From contig CAWDMC010000004.1 in the NCBI GenBank assembly GCA_963803295.1, positions 1 through 64,000 on the forward strand: a stretch of DNA of 64,000 nucleotides, given 5' to 3'. This document shows positions 1 through 10,370 of the stretch, one piece after another. Every line of letters begins with the position of its first letter. Position 1 is the stretch's first letter. Position numbers and translations under genes: made by a program. The notes beneath the pieces were generated by a model that did not search any database, had not been told where the DNA came from, and saw nothing but the letters and a program-made list of their open reading frames with translations. This DNA comes from CAWDMC01 sp963803295. Lineage in GTDB: Bacteria > Acidobacteriota > Terriglobia > UBA7540.

Positions 1-67
1 ATATCCGCCGCTATCTTTCGGTAGCACGCAGTACCCGCCTGTTTTCACAGTATTGGGGAGAGGGCTC

Positions 68-457
68 ATGGCGAAGTTCACCAGACCGATAGGAATGAAG
101 TTCCGCGAAACAGATTTCAACCGCGTGCAATCGCTCGCAGAACGCGACGAAAAGCGGATTGGCGAATGGTGCCGGGACCGCATCCTTGAATTCCTGGCCC
201 ATCCGGCACCCACGCCGGTTGAGCAAGCTTTGATGGCCGAAATCAGCGCCACGAGGGCCATCACGATCAATCTGATCTTCGCTCTGGCAACTAACGCCAA
301 GTTGACCCGGGAGGGCGTCCAGCAGGTCGTCGATGCAGCCCACACGGCCAAGTACAAAGATGCTGGAGAACTACTGAGGCAGGCCTTCGCTCGAACCCAG
401 CCGCGCCGCGTCGAGCCCACCACTGCCGCGAGTTCTCAGGCGGGAGGGCGACGATGA
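68..457 (+). CDS. Putative relaxosome accessory (MobC/RHH-like) protein
   Basis: This 129-residue protein has a basic N-terminus and a mostly helical body, with no signal peptide or membrane segment. I chose the ATG at 68 because GGGGAGAGGG lies just upstream; a TTG at 53 is in frame but has no better ribosome site. The stop overlaps the coupling-protein start by 4 bases (ATGA), so the two are probably translationally coupled. Small DNA-binding proteins in this position, just before a coupling protein and a MobF relaxase, often help nick oriT. The N-terminal part could be a ribbon-helix-helix fold, but I do not recognise a specific family. The role rests on context. Confidence 0.5.
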   Translation: MAKFTRPIGMKFRETDFNRVQSLAERDEKRIGEWCRDRILEFLAHPAPTPVEQALMAEISATRAITINLIFALATNAKLTREGVQQVVDAAHTAKYKDAGELLRQAFARTQPRRVEPTTAASSQAGGRR

Positions 458-2487
458 ATCAGGAAAGGCGGCCACGAACTGCGTCCTTCAGCGAAGACCA
501 CAACTGGCCCCGGCAGAAGCCGGTCTATAGCCTGCTTGCTTTACTGATTGCGCTCTTTTCGGGAGCGGGAATTTTCGCCTGGCAGTTCAAAACGGTCTGG
601 ACACCTTTGCAGCAATACTACCTCCCGGACTACTTCCGAACCGCTCACCTCAGTTCGCAGGCGGCAGATTCCTGCATCCGCCAAGTCCGCATCGGGTACT
701 CATGATCGTGTACCCAAACGTGACCAGGATGGCGCTCGATAGCGAGGTTTGGCGACTGCGCCGGAGTCTGGAGCAGCGCCATGGTACAGTTCGACTTCAC
801 TCTTGTCGCAGGCGGCCCTCCAGAACTCCGCGCGACGCCTGGAGTGGCAGACACTGAGGCTGGATGACCAGTGGCTCCACGCCTGGCTGGAGCACTGGAT
901 CTATGCTGATCGATCCTTGTGGCAGTTGTGCCGCGATGCCTTCTATGCGGTTCTCCTCGCCCTGGCTTTGGCGCTGCCACTGGCTATCCGCAAGGACATC
1001 GCCGAGGGCCGGAAGCGGCGCTTGGGACGTGCCCTCAAAGGAGCCAACCTGATCACCCGAACCCAGTTCCACCGGCGCACACGGCACTACGACGGCGTCG
1101 GATGGCTTACCAAGGACCCTCCCTCTCTCTGGGAAAGGATCTTCCTCAAAGGAGATAACCGGCAGAGGGTTCGTGTCGCGCAGGAGTAACGAATGGGAGC
1201 ATTTTCTGGTCATCGGTGACACCGGAACCGGCAAGTCGTCCCTCATCCGCCAGCTTTTGATCCAGATCCGCGAGAGGGGAGAGACAGCTATTGTTTATGA
1301 CCCGGCAAGCGAGTATCTGACCCAGTTCTTCGATCCCGGGCGCAAGGACGTTCTCCTGAATCCGCTCGACGCTCGCATGCCTTACTGGACTCCCGCCGAT
1401 GAGATCTTGCACCACACTGAAGCTGAGGCCATCGCGAAGTCGCTCTTCCCCGAGCGCGACCGGGAGAATCGATTCTTCATTGAGAGCCCGCGCAAGATCT
1501 TTGCGCACCTGCTGAAGTATTATCCCAGCCCCAAGGATCTCTGCGATTGGATTGCCCGTCCTGACCCGGAGATCGACAGGCGGGTTGCCGGGACTCCGCT
1601 CGAAGCCATCGTGGCCAAGAACGCCCCGCAGCAGCGCAGCGGCGTTCTGGCGGTGCTGGAGCGCGTAACAGCGCCTTCCATCTGTTGCCCCCGGAGCGGA
1701 AAAGGAAGTGGTCGGCGACAGCCTGGGCAGAGAGCCGTTACGGCTGGATCTTTCTCACCACCACGCCCCAAACCCGCGAAATCCTTCGTCCACTGCTGAG
1801 TCTGTGGCTCGACTTTCTGCTGCTCCGCCTGACGGCGCAGACGGAGGCTGACGTCAAGGCCCGTCTGGGTGATTCTGGACGAATTGGCGAGTCTCGAAAC
1901 TCTGCCCAACTTACCCTTCGCCTTGAGTGAGAGCCGGAAATCGAACACCCGCATGGTGCTGGGCCTCCAGGGTCGAAGCCAGATCGAGGCTCGCTACGGG
2001 CGTGAAGCCGAGGCCATGTTGTCCCAACCGCGCACCAAGATTTTCCTTCGCACCGAGCGAACCCAGGGGGCCGAATGGATCAGCAAGTCGATCGGCGAAG
2101 TTGAAATCGAACACCTCCGGGAGGGCCGGAATATCGGCGATCTGGGCTTCCGGCGTTCCCGGAATGCTACGGTCGATCGGCGCATCGAAGCCGCGATTCT
2201 GGCTTCGGAAATCAGCAATCTGCGAAAATCTCGAAGGCTACTTTCAGACACCCGGTTACACGCTCAAACTCACCTTTCCGTACTTTGCACCCATACGACG
2301 GCATCCTCCTCTGCTTCGCGCTGATGTTCCTGCGCCACTAGTACTAACTCTGCCTGAAAGGGCGACCTTAGAAGTGCCCGAGGAGTGTCTCAATGAGGCG
2401 CCCGCGCAAGCCAAATTGATGTGGCCGCAGACTTCGCCCACGACTGAAGAAGACGAAAGCGAGTCGGACGAATTAGCCCTATGTTAA
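454..2487 (+). pseudogene. Type IV coupling protein (TraD/VirD4-like), five frameshifts
   Basis: The reading frame changes near 700-750, 1175-1190, 1675-1690, 1865 and 2220, but joined fragments give one coupling-protein-like product. Fragment one has a hydrophobic segment (about 540-590). Fragment two has another (about 930-990), as expected for a membrane-anchored VirD4/TraD ATPase. The Walker A motif GDTGTGKS lies at about 1215-1238 and the Walker B ILDEL at about 1870. The C-terminal part has the family-like stretches GLQGRSQIEARYG and TKIFLRTE. The end (TGTTAA, 2487) overlaps the relaxase ATG at 2481. Such proteins bring relaxase-bound DNA to the secretion channel. With five frame changes it is almost certainly inactive unless the sequence has indel errors. 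Confidence 0.8.
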
Positions 2488-5253
2488 CGATCTCCAAGCC
2501 GTTGAGCAGCGGACAAGCTCACTCCTATCACGAGAAGGAGTTTGCGAACGCCGACCAGAACTACTACTCCCAAGCGGGCGGAGTGCGCGGTGAGTGGCAG
2601 GGCAAACTCGCCGAAGCCTGGGGTCTGGAGGGCAAGGTCGAGTCTGGTCAGTTCTATCGCTTGGCCGAGGGAGAGCATCCCGAGACCGGTGAACAACTGG
2701 TGCGGCATCGAACCCCAAGTAAGTACCAGAACGGTCAGGGCGAGACCGTCTCCGCTGCCGGCCACCGAGCCGGTTGGGATGCTACCTTCAGCGCGCCCAA
2801 GAGTGTTTCGATCACTGCCCTGGTCGGAGGCGATGAGCGAGTCCGGGAGGCTCATCGGGAGAGCGTGCGCATTGCCTTGAACGAACTGGAGCACTATGTC
2901 CAGGCCCGTATCGGAGGCAACCACCCGGCTGAAACCACCGGCAAAATGGTCGCCGCCAAATTCGAGCATGACAGCGCCCGCCCGGTGAACGGCTATGCCG
3001 CACCGCAGCTGCATACCCATGCCGTGATTTTCAACGTTACCGAAACCGCGGACGGGAAGACCCACGCTTTGCAACCCCGCGAGCTTTACCGAACGCAGCG
3101 CTATGCCACTGCGGTTTATCGCTCGGAACTCGCTGCAAGGCTGCGGCAACTGGGTTATGAACTCGATCGTGGAGCGAATGGCGAGTTCGAAATCAAGGGC
3201 TACACGGCCGAGTACCTTGCCGCCAGCAGCCCACGGCGACAGCAGATCAAACAGTACCTGAAGGAGACTGGACTCGAAGGGGCCGAAGCTGCGGAAATCG
3301 GAGCGCACCGCACCCGGGAAGCGAAGATCCATCTCAACCCTGAGGAGATGAAGCGGATCAATCTAGCCCTGGCTGCACAACACGGTAATGATCCGCAGGC
3401 AATCGTAGCTCAGGCCCGGAATCGACAACAGCACGTCCCGGAAACAACCAGGAACTCACGAAAGGCACCAGGGAAGAACCCGGTGGCCCAAATGGCCTTG
3501 ACCTGGGCGCGAGACCGGAACATGGAACGCGAGGCGACTGTCGAAGAGCGCGTTCTGCTGCAAGACGCCTTGAAGCGCGCCGTGGGCGAAGCAACGCTCG
3601 GAGAGATCCGGGAGAACCTGGCCAGCACGACTCAAGAGCGGCGAGTTTCTGAGATTGTCGAATACGGGAGGATCCGCAGCTCGCGTTCTCACGACGGCAC
3701 AGATGCGCTCAGTCGAGCGAGAGAACATTGGAATTGTGCAGGCCGGCGAAGGGCTGGGAGAACCGCTGGTTCGCCATCAAACCGAGCGCAAGATCGAATC
3801 CGAGTTCCAGCACCTCACCGATGCTCAACGCCAAGCCGTGCGCAAGGTGCTTGAAAGCCGGGACCGATTCACCGGCCTGCAGGGGGCAGCCGGGGCTGGC
3901 AAGACGACCACTCTGGCTGCAGTCCGCCGTGCTGCTGAGGCTGAAGGCTACCAGGTCCAGGGCTTTGCCCCCACCTCCCGCGCTGCGCATCAACTCGAGG
4001 ACGCCGGCATTTCGTCGACCACGCTGCAGCACTTCCTTACCCAGTCCCGGCCCAACCAAGGTGATCAGCGGCGCTTGTACGTTCTCGACGAATCCAGCCT
4101 GGCCAGCACGAGGCTCGTCAACGACTTCTTCAAGCGGCTGCAGCAAAAGGACCGTGTCCTCCTGGTGGGTGACACCCGGCAGCATCAGGCCGTCGAAGCC
4201 GGCCGACCCTTCCAGCAGTTGCAGGAAGCTGGAATGCGAACAGTGAAGCTTGATGAGATCCTCCGCCAGAAAAACCAGGAGCTAAAGAATGTTGTTGAAG
4301 CCCTCGCCCAAGGTGAAGTTGGGCAAGCCGTCCGCAGCCTGGAGCGGCAGGGCCGAGTTCACGGAATCTCCGATGCCGGGCAGCGATTAGAAGCTGTCGT
4401 TAACGACTACCTTCGCCAGCGGGAAGGCACCTTTGTCGTTGCCCCGGACAACCGCAGCCGCTCCCAGATTAACGACCTTGTCCATGAAAAGTTGAAGGCT
4501 GAGGGCGCGCTCGGCCCGCAAGAGTACACGGTTACGGTCCTGGTAAATCGGCAGGATCTCACCGGTGCCGACCGCCAGTGGGCAGCGCAATACGACTCCG
4601 GCGACGTCGTCCGCTATACGCGTGGCAGCCGTCAGAACGGGATCGAAGCCGGTGAGTATGCCACCGTCACCGCCATTGATCGCACCCAGAACCTGATCAC
4701 GGTGCGGCGCCAGGACGGGGAGGAGATCACTTACGATCCACGGCGGCTGCAGGGCGTCAATGTCTACCGGCCCGAGGAGCGAAACTTCGCCGAGGGGGAG
4801 CGGATCCAGCTCACCGCGCCCTTCAAACAGGAGCGGGTTCCCAACCGCGAGCTTGCGACGATCGAGCGTATCGATGCCAGCGGTGATCTCCAGGTGCGAC
4901 TCGATTCCGGGAGGACGGTTCGATTCAATCTCCGGGATCACAGCCATATCGATTACGGCTATGCCATGACCAGCTATTCGAGCCAAGGCCAGACGGCCGA
5001 CCGTGTCCTGGTTCATCTCGCCACGGATCGCGACAATCCCGGACTGGTGAATAGTCGTTTCGCCTACGTCGCCCTTTCGCGCGCCAGGCACGATGCGCAG
5101 ATCTACACCGACAACGCCGCAACCCTGGGTGAGCGACTAAGCCGTGAAGTTTCAAAGACTACCGCACTTGAAGAACAACAGGCCGCGCAAGGGCAATGGC
5201 AGCGCTCGACACACACTCAGCGGCAGGATCAAGGGGAGCAGAGACTCGCATGA
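2481..5253 (+). pseudogene. MobF-family relaxase-helicase (TrwC/TraI-like), one frameshift
   Basis: The N-terminal part (2481 to about 3650) is a TrwC relaxase domain. It has candidate nicking tyrosines at residues 16, 28 and 29, the stretch FSAPKSVSI, and the metal-binding motif HTHAVIFN near 3012-3036. The second part (about 3655-5253, next frame) is a RecD-like helicase with Walker A GAAGAGKTTT (about 3883-3912), LDESS, and a C-terminal FAYVALSRA. The frames meet at about 3650-3670, just before the usual RSVEREN inter-domain stretch. One base change would restore a protein of about 920 residues, normal for MobF. The relaxase nicks oriT and unwinds the transferred strand. The VirB11 gene overlaps its end. 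Confidence 0.88.
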
Positions 5254-6233
5254 CCGGATTTGAGCTAATTCTGCCGTTCTTGAGACCGATCGAGCACCTG
5301 ATCCTCGATCCTGAGATCAGCGAGATCATGGTCAACGGTCCCGAGCGTGTTTTCATCGAGCGCGCGGGCTACCTCGAAGCCGCTTCCGGCGTGACCCTTA
5401 CTGAGAAATCTCTCCTGATCGCGGTCAAGAATATTGCCCGGCGGCTGGGGGACGACATCTCCGAGTCGAAACCCATTCTCGATTCCCGCCTCCCGGACGG
5501 CAGCCGGGTAGCGGCGGTGATCCCGCCCTGCAGCGTTAACGGCATCACCCTCACCATCCGCAAGTTCAACTCCCGGCATTTCGGTATCGACGATCTGGTG
5601 GAGATTGGGACTCTGCCGCGAAGCCTGGCCGGAACCCTGGAAGACCACGTTCTCAGCCGCAAGAATATCCTGATCAGCGGCGGCACGGGCACCGGAAAGA
5701 CAACGCTGCTCAATATTCTTGCGGGCTTCATTCCGAACCAGGAGCGCCTGGTGATTATCGAAGACACCGCCGAAATCCAGGTTCAGAAAGACAATCTCGT
5801 TCGCCTCGAGGCTCGGCGCGAGCAGAATGGGCTGCCAGCGGTGACCATTCGTGACCTCTTAAAAGCCACCCTTCGGCATCGTCCTGACCGCATCATCTTG
5901 GGCGAAATCCGGGGCGGCGAAGCCTTCGACCTCTTGCAACTCCTGAATACCGGGCACTCGGGAACGCTTTGTACCGTTCACGCCACCTCGGCCACCCAGG
6001 GACTCTCTCGCTTCACCAGTTGCGTGCTGCAGAGCGGCGTGGAGCTGCCCTACAAAGCCATCAAGACCAATATCGCGGACTCTCTTCAGTCGATCATCCA
6101 GCTTGAGCGCCGGCCGGGAAGACGCTTTATCTCCGAGGTGGTCGCGATCCAGGGTTATGACCCGGACGCCGATCGCTATGCCTTCAACCCGATTTACAAA
6201 TGTGAGGAAGACTATGCCGACGTCAGACCATGA
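5250..6233 (+). CDS. VirB11/TrbB-like conjugation ATPase
   Basis: The 327-residue intact protein is a hexameric traffic ATPase of the VirB11/TrbB/CpaF type. Walker A GGTGTGKTT is at residues 144-152. An Asp box (IIEDTAEIQ), a Walker B-like RIILGEIRGGEA and a His box (HSGTLCTVHA) follow in the family order. The chosen ATG at 5250 overlaps the relaxase stop (ATGA) and has AAGGGGAG upstream; an earlier in-frame ATG at 5196 lies inside the relaxase. It would energise pilus assembly or DNA transfer at the inner membrane. It is the only secretion-channel gene in the window and one of the few intact genes of the element. Confidence 0.9.
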   Translation: MTGFELILPFLRPIEHLILDPEISEIMVNGPERVFIERAGYLEAASGVTLTEKSLLIAVKNIARRLGDDISESKPILDSRLPDGSRVAAVIPPCSVNGITLTIRKFNSRHFGIDDLVEIGTLPRSLAGTLEDHVLSRKNILISGGTGTGKTTLLNILAGFIPNQERLVIIEDTAEIQVQKDNLVRLEARREQNGLPAVTIRDLLKATLRHRPDRIILGEIRGGEAFDLLQLLNTGHSGTLCTVHATSATQGLSRFTSCVLQSGVELPYKAIKTNIADSLQSIIQLERRPGRRFISEVVAIQGYDPDADRYAFNPIYKCEEDYADVRP

Positions 6234-7333
6234 CCTGGGTGAGGATCGCCAGGTTTCGATCCCCAAGGACTACCTCAGGGCCAACTATGAGGCCCATGAC
6301 CGGCTGGCCGTGGTCATCCTCAACCGCGAGAGGGGAGAGACTCTGCAGCGCGTCACCACAGCCCAGGCCATCGCCAGCCCCAAGTTCCAGGCCTGGCTCC
6401 GTTACAAGAACGCGCACGGTTCGGACGTCTACATCGCCCAGAACGCACTTCGCGAGAACGCGACCGGCCGAACCAAGGCCGATATCGCCACCATCCGTCA
6501 CCTCTATCTCGACCTCGACAAGGACGGTGACAAAGCCGTGGCAGCGATTCAACAGAGTGACAAGGTTCCCGATCCGAGCTTCGTGATCCGCACTTCCCCC
6601 GGCAAATATCAGGTGATCTGGAAAGTCGAGGGCATGACCCTGCCCGAGGCTGAGGCGATCCAGCGGGCCATGGTGAGGGAGTTTGGGGGAGATCCGGCCG
6701 CCACGGATGCCAGCCGCGTTCTTCGCCTGCCGGGCTTCTACAACAAGAAATACGAGGAGAATTATCGCGTCGAAGCAGAGGCGCGCAGCTCCCGAACCTA
6801 TCACTCAAGCGACTTCAAAGTTGCTCTCGACCAGGCGCAGGCGGCCGCTCAGGCGTTGCCTCAGGAGCGGTCCTCAGCATCGCTCTGGTAGTGAACCGAG
6901 GCATGCCCATGCGACCCCGCGAACACTCTCCGAGAACGACTGGGCTTGGGCAGTACGGCGGCTCGGCAAGGGTGAACAGCCCGACTCGCTTATACAGAAG
7001 CTTGCTGACTACCGTGATGACAAACCCAACCCGCAATACTATGCCCGCCTGACCGTGACCCGTGCTTACGCGGCCGTGGCTCTTTCACGCGGACAAGAAC
7101 CCGAGGAGGTCGTACGAACCCTCAGTGCTTATCCACCACGGCCCTACGACAATGGCGAGCAGTATGCGCGTGTAACCGTACAACAGGCTCTCGATCAGCT
7201 CCGGCACTCGGCCCGCCAAAAGGAATCGGCGTGGAGTCGACCCTGCCGGCCAGCCTCAACAGGGAGCCAGAAATCAGACGAACTCCGAAAAACAACGGCC
7301 TGGTCAGGCCCACATCAGTCTGAGGATCGCACC
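6214..7333 (+). pseudogene. RepB-like DNA primase, frameshifted
   Basis: The first frame (6214 to about 6890) has the archaeo-eukaryotic primase signatures of the RepB-like family: HLYLDLD with catalytic acidic residues, SPGKYQVIWKV, and DASRVLRLPGFYNKKY. This frame stops at 6891. The following frame continues with LSENDWAWAVRRL and KPNPQYYARLTV, which fit the family C-terminus, so a single indel lies near 6885-6905. No stop separates the second frame from the downstream methyltransferase ATG at 7334, so the true end is unclear. The start ATG at 6214 overlaps the VirB11 gene end and has GAGGAAG upstream. Such primases prime the single strand after conjugation. Confidence 0.75.
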
Positions 7334-7993
7334 ATGACGCGCTTTAGCATTCTGCGATGGCTCTTGTCCAATCTCATCTTAGCGGCCATCCTCTTCGGTT
7401 GCGGAGGCCTAGCCCGATCTTGGGCGCGAATTGGTTATCTGGTGATCTTCGGGATGGCAGGACTCATAACCGCCCTCGTCACAGATCCCTCTTTGGCCCT
7501 GGAGCGAAGCCTGCCCGGGCCTGGTGCACTGGACACGGGCGGACGCCTTCTCACGAGTGTCCTATTCGTTGTCACGGTAGCCGTGGCCGCTTTTGACGGA
7601 GGGCGCCTGCGCTATCCCTCTGCTGTTCCCATAGAGTTCCAGATCGTCGCACTGATCCTGCTTATGCCGCTCGAAGGCCTCCAGATTTGGGCCATGACCG
7701 TCAACCCATTCTTCTCTTCCGTTATCCGTCTCCAGACCGACCGTGGGCACCGCCTGGTGGCCTGTGGTCCCTACCGTTTCATCCGGCACCCAGGGTACCT
7801 TGCAATGCTCCTCACCATGCCGGTGACCGCTATCGCGTTGGGATCCTGGGTTGCGCTTTTTCCGGCTTTGTTCTATTCCGCTGTGATCCTGCGTCGCACC
7901 ATACAGGAAGATCAATTCTTGAGGGAGAACCTCGATGGCTACACCCAATACGCGGCAACCGTGCGCTATCGGCTCGCACCTGAACTCTGGTAG
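7334..7993 (+). CDS. Isoprenylcysteine carboxyl methyltransferase-like membrane protein
   Basis: The 219-residue protein has about five hydrophobic segments and the family signature GPYRFIRHPGYLAM near residue 140, followed by EDQFLRENLDGY close to the C-terminus. This fits the bacterial ICMT/PEMT-like methyltransferases, integral membrane enzymes that use S-adenosylmethionine; the substrate cannot be told. I chose the ATG at 7334, the start of the first hydrophobic stretch. The frame is open upstream into the frameshifted primase, so readthrough could make a fusion. It is probably cargo of the conjugative element and has no obvious role in transfer. Confidence 0.78.
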   Translation: MTRFSILRWLLSNLILAAILFGCGGLARSWARIGYLVIFGMAGLITALVTDPSLALERSLPGPGALDTGGRLLTSVLFVVTVAVAAFDGGRLRYPSAVPIEFQIVALILLMPLEGLQIWAMTVNPFFSSVIRLQTDRGHRLVACGPYRFIRHPGYLAMLLTMPVTAIALGSWVALFPALFYSAVILRRTIQEDQFLRENLDGYTQYAATVRYRLAPELW

Positions 7994-8484
7994 TACGAGT
8001 TCGTTCAATTGGCAATGCCCCGACTGCCAGTCAACAGATCTGGTGAAGCTTTCGCTTGTCTATGCGGCCGGTACGTCGGCGATCAATGGTCGTTCGCGAG
8101 GCCGAGGCTTGCGTTCGCTGAAAACGGGATCGGCTTGGCTTCAGCAGAACCAGAGCGTCGGGAAAAATCCAGACACAGCTCTCGCGAATGGCGAGCCCGC
8201 CGCACAAGAAACGCTACCGTTACGTAATTGTGGCTTGGTTGCTGGGGTTCTATTTGGCCCTCTGCATCGCTGCTCCCTGGGGGCCCATTACACCCGCCCA
8301 CGCAGCGCACCTGCACCAGCAGTTCGCCTTCTTTTCATGGATGTATTGTGCCTTTCTGGTCTGCGTGCTGGGGGTTCTGTGGCGGTACAACCATGTCGTT
8401 TGCCCACGACGATACCGCGAGTGGGATCGGTCTTTCATGTGCCGGCGTTGCGGGAAGCCTCCGCCATCGGACCCTCTAGTGTGA
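7935..8484 (+). pseudogene. Zinc-ribbon two-TM membrane protein, frameshifted
   Basis: In one frame (to about 8180) there is a zinc-ribbon start, CPDCQSTDLVKLSLVY. The next frame continues from about 8180 with SPPHKKRYRY, two hydrophobic segments (about 8215-8270 and 8320-8385) and a closing FMCRRCG pair of cysteines. The order zinc ribbon, PP-KK linker, two membrane helices, CxxC resembles a family of small hypothetical bacterial proteins, so I read this as one gene with an indel near 8180. The start is uncertain; the in-frame ATG at 7935 overlaps the methyltransferase gene. No function is known to me. Confidence 0.5.
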
Positions 8485-8548
8485 CGGAAGCTAAGTAAGA
8501 ATATCGAAATCTTGAGCGAGGACAAAAGCGGAAAAGGGAGTATTTGCG

Positions 8549-8887
8549 ATGGCTCAGAAATATACGTCACATGCTCTGACCAACAGTTGTAGCAACCCAG
8601 AGGTTACAGTCGGACGTCGGCAGGCCGGGAGCTGGGTCGAGCCGCAACGGGAATGGCTGGGTCTTAAAGAGCTCAGCAATTACGCAGACATTTGCGAGAG
8701 GACGCTCCGCTCGTGGATCTATTCGCGAATTGATCCTCTACCCGCTGCCAAAGTATCTGGTAAGGTCCTCGTTCGGAGGTCAGATTTCGACGCATATCTG
8801 CAGCGGCACCGCATCAAAACACTACCGCACGTCGATGTTGAAGGCATCGTGCGTGACGTTTTGGGAGGGCGAGAAGATGGGCATTAA
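8549..8887 (+). CDS. Excisionase-like helix-turn-helix protein
   Basis: The 112-residue protein has a MerR/Xis-type winged helix-turn-helix at residues 32-80: it reads WLGLKELSNYADICERTLRS, then KVLVRRSDFDAYL. The stop lies 11 bases inside the integrase ORF, the usual xis-int arrangement. AAAAGGGAG lies 8 bases upstream of the ATG. Excisionases bend attachment-site DNA and bias the integrase to excision. The 30 or so residues before the HTH are unusual for a minimal excisionase. It could instead act as a regulator of the element. Confidence 0.75.
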   Translation: MAQKYTSHALTNSCSNPEVTVGRRQAGSWVEPQREWLGLKELSNYADICERTLRSWIYSRIDPLPAAKVSGKVLVRRSDFDAYLQRHRIKTLPHVDVEGIVRDVLGGREDGH

Positions 8888-10083
8888 GGTTCGGAAGAAG
8901 CACGGAAGTTGGTATGTGTTGATCGACTACCATGGCCAACGCAAGGCTAGAAAAGTGGGCTCGCGCGAGGCAGCAGAGCAGGTGAGACGCGAGCTGGAGG
9001 CTCGGCTGGCCCTGGGCGATCTGGGATTCTTGAAGGAGGATGATCGGAAATCTCCGCTTTTCGCGGAATACGCCGAGAATTGGTTAGAACACCATGCGGA
9101 CCGACACTTGAAGCCGTCCACGGCCGACTTTTACCGCGAATTCTTGGCATTGTACGTCCTGCCGTCGTTCGGAACCAGCCGCATCAACGAGATTCGGCGC
9201 GAAGTGGTGAAGCGTTGGATAGCCGAGCTTGCCTCGCGTGGGTTGGCTCGCAATACCCTTCGGTTGGCTGTTTCGACTCTCCGCGTTGTCTTAAATGCCG
9301 CTATCGAAGACGGTCTTCTAGAGGCCAATCCTGCCCAGAAACTCGGGCGGCTCGTGAAAGCCGAGAAACTCCAGCAAGAAGCGACGGCGCTGACGGCGGA
9401 AGAGGTCGACCGCTTCTTGGCAACGGCGTTCCAACACTCCCCGCAACATTACCCATTCTTCTAACCGCCCTGCGTGCTGGACTCCGCGAAGGTGAACTCC
9501 TAGCCTTGCGCTGGGGCGACGTCCAGTTTGGCGACGACGCGGACGCTTCGGACCGCTATATTCTCGTGCAACGTAACTACGACAGACGGTCCCGCAAGTT
9601 CCTAACGCCCAAGAGCAAGAAGCCGAGGCGTGTGGATCAAGCCGTGAACTTCGTCGAGTCCTTCTTGAATTGCGCGACCACAGGTTGCTTGTATCCTTCA
9701 CACGGGGCCAGCAAAGTGTCGCTGGGGACTTGGTCTTTCCATCGCGTGTTGGAACTGTCCTGAATATAAGAAACATTGTTTTCCGGCATTTCCTACCCCT
9801 GCTTGAGCGTGCAGGAGTGAGACGCGTAAGATTTCACGACCTGAGGCATACCTTTGCGAGCCTTCTCATCCAAACCCGAGCGCCTCTGACTTATGTCAGG
9901 GACCAGATGGGCCATTCCAGCATAAAGATCACCGTAGACACCTACGGCCATTTGATTCCAGGTGCGGATATCGCTTATATGGACCGCCTGGATCAAGTCA
10001 AAACAAGTCCGCGACAATCCGCAACCCACCCGCAACCGGCAAATTTTGGTCTAGGGGAACTTCTCGGCAAGTCACTGAAATGA
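8877..10083 (+). pseudogene. Tyrosine recombinase/integrase, two frameshifts
   Basis: Three frames join into one phage-type integrase. The first (8877 to about 9455) has an N-terminal AP2-like arm-binding part starting MGIKVRKKHGSW and a SAM-like core-binding domain. The second (about 9445-9635) begins the catalytic domain, LLTALRAGLREGELLALRW, with the first active Arg. The third (about 9635-10083) has FHDLRHTF and the end of the domain, MGHSSIKITVDTYGHL, with the HxxR and catalytic Tyr. Both frame changes are of the -1 kind. The gene abuts tRNA-His, its likely attachment site. As it stands it would not give an active integrase. Confidence 0.88.
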
Positions 10084-10084
10084 A

Positions 10085-10162
10085 TGGGGTGAGCGACGGG
10101 ATTCGAACCCGCGACGTCCAGATCCACAGTCTGGCGCTCTACCAAGCTGAGCTACGCTCACC
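10085..10162 (-). tRNA. tRNA-His (GTG anticodon)
   Basis: Read on the minus strand, the gene folds into a standard cloverleaf. The acceptor stem has eight pairs (GGTGAGCG with CGCTCACC), giving the extra G-1:C73 pair diagnostic of tRNA-His. The anticodon loop is CTGTGGA with anticodon GTG, and the T-arm contains GGGTTCGAATCCC. CCA is encoded (complement of 10085-10087). The 3' end faces the integrase, so this tRNA is the probable attachment site, and the insertion has kept it intact. Confidence 0.97.
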
Positions 10163-10370
10163 GCACGGTGGGAATTCCGGATATGACAAGAACCTTTGTA
10201 ACATCCGCCGCGAAGACGTGTCAACCTCAAGCGAAACGCCAACACCCACACTCAGCATGCAATCCGGGGTGCCGGCGTTCTCTCAGCCTTGATGATCGAG
10301 TTCTACGCTCGGGAGAAGAGCTTCTGCAAGGGGATGGCGAAAGGAATTGACGCGGAGCCCTGTCCGGACT

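Larger units (their letters stand above)
1..10087. mobile_element. Right end of a decaying integrative conjugative element at tRNA-His
   Basis: Genes run left to right: relaxosome-like protein, coupling protein, MobF relaxase, VirB11-type ATPase, primase, cargo, excisionase, integrase. The integrase stop codon (10081-10083) lies one base from the CCA end of tRNA-His (10085-10087), the usual arrangement for a tyrosine-integrase element inserted at a tRNA 3' end. The left end and the other attachment site are outside the window. The remaining secretion genes (VirB4, B6, B8-B10 types) are not seen and may lie to the left. Coupling protein, relaxase, primase, a zinc-ribbon protein and integrase all carry frameshifts, so the element is probably not self-mobile now. 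The family assignments are solid; the claim that it is an ICE rather than a mobilizable element is inferred. Confidence 0.8.

Noticed and set aside
2484..3332. 282-residue open frame opposite the relaxase
   Set aside because: The relaxase motifs lie on the plus strand here, and the antisense product resembles no family.
4387..5091. 234-residue open frame opposite the relaxase helicase part
   Set aside because: Shadow of the helicase domain, without motifs or start signal.
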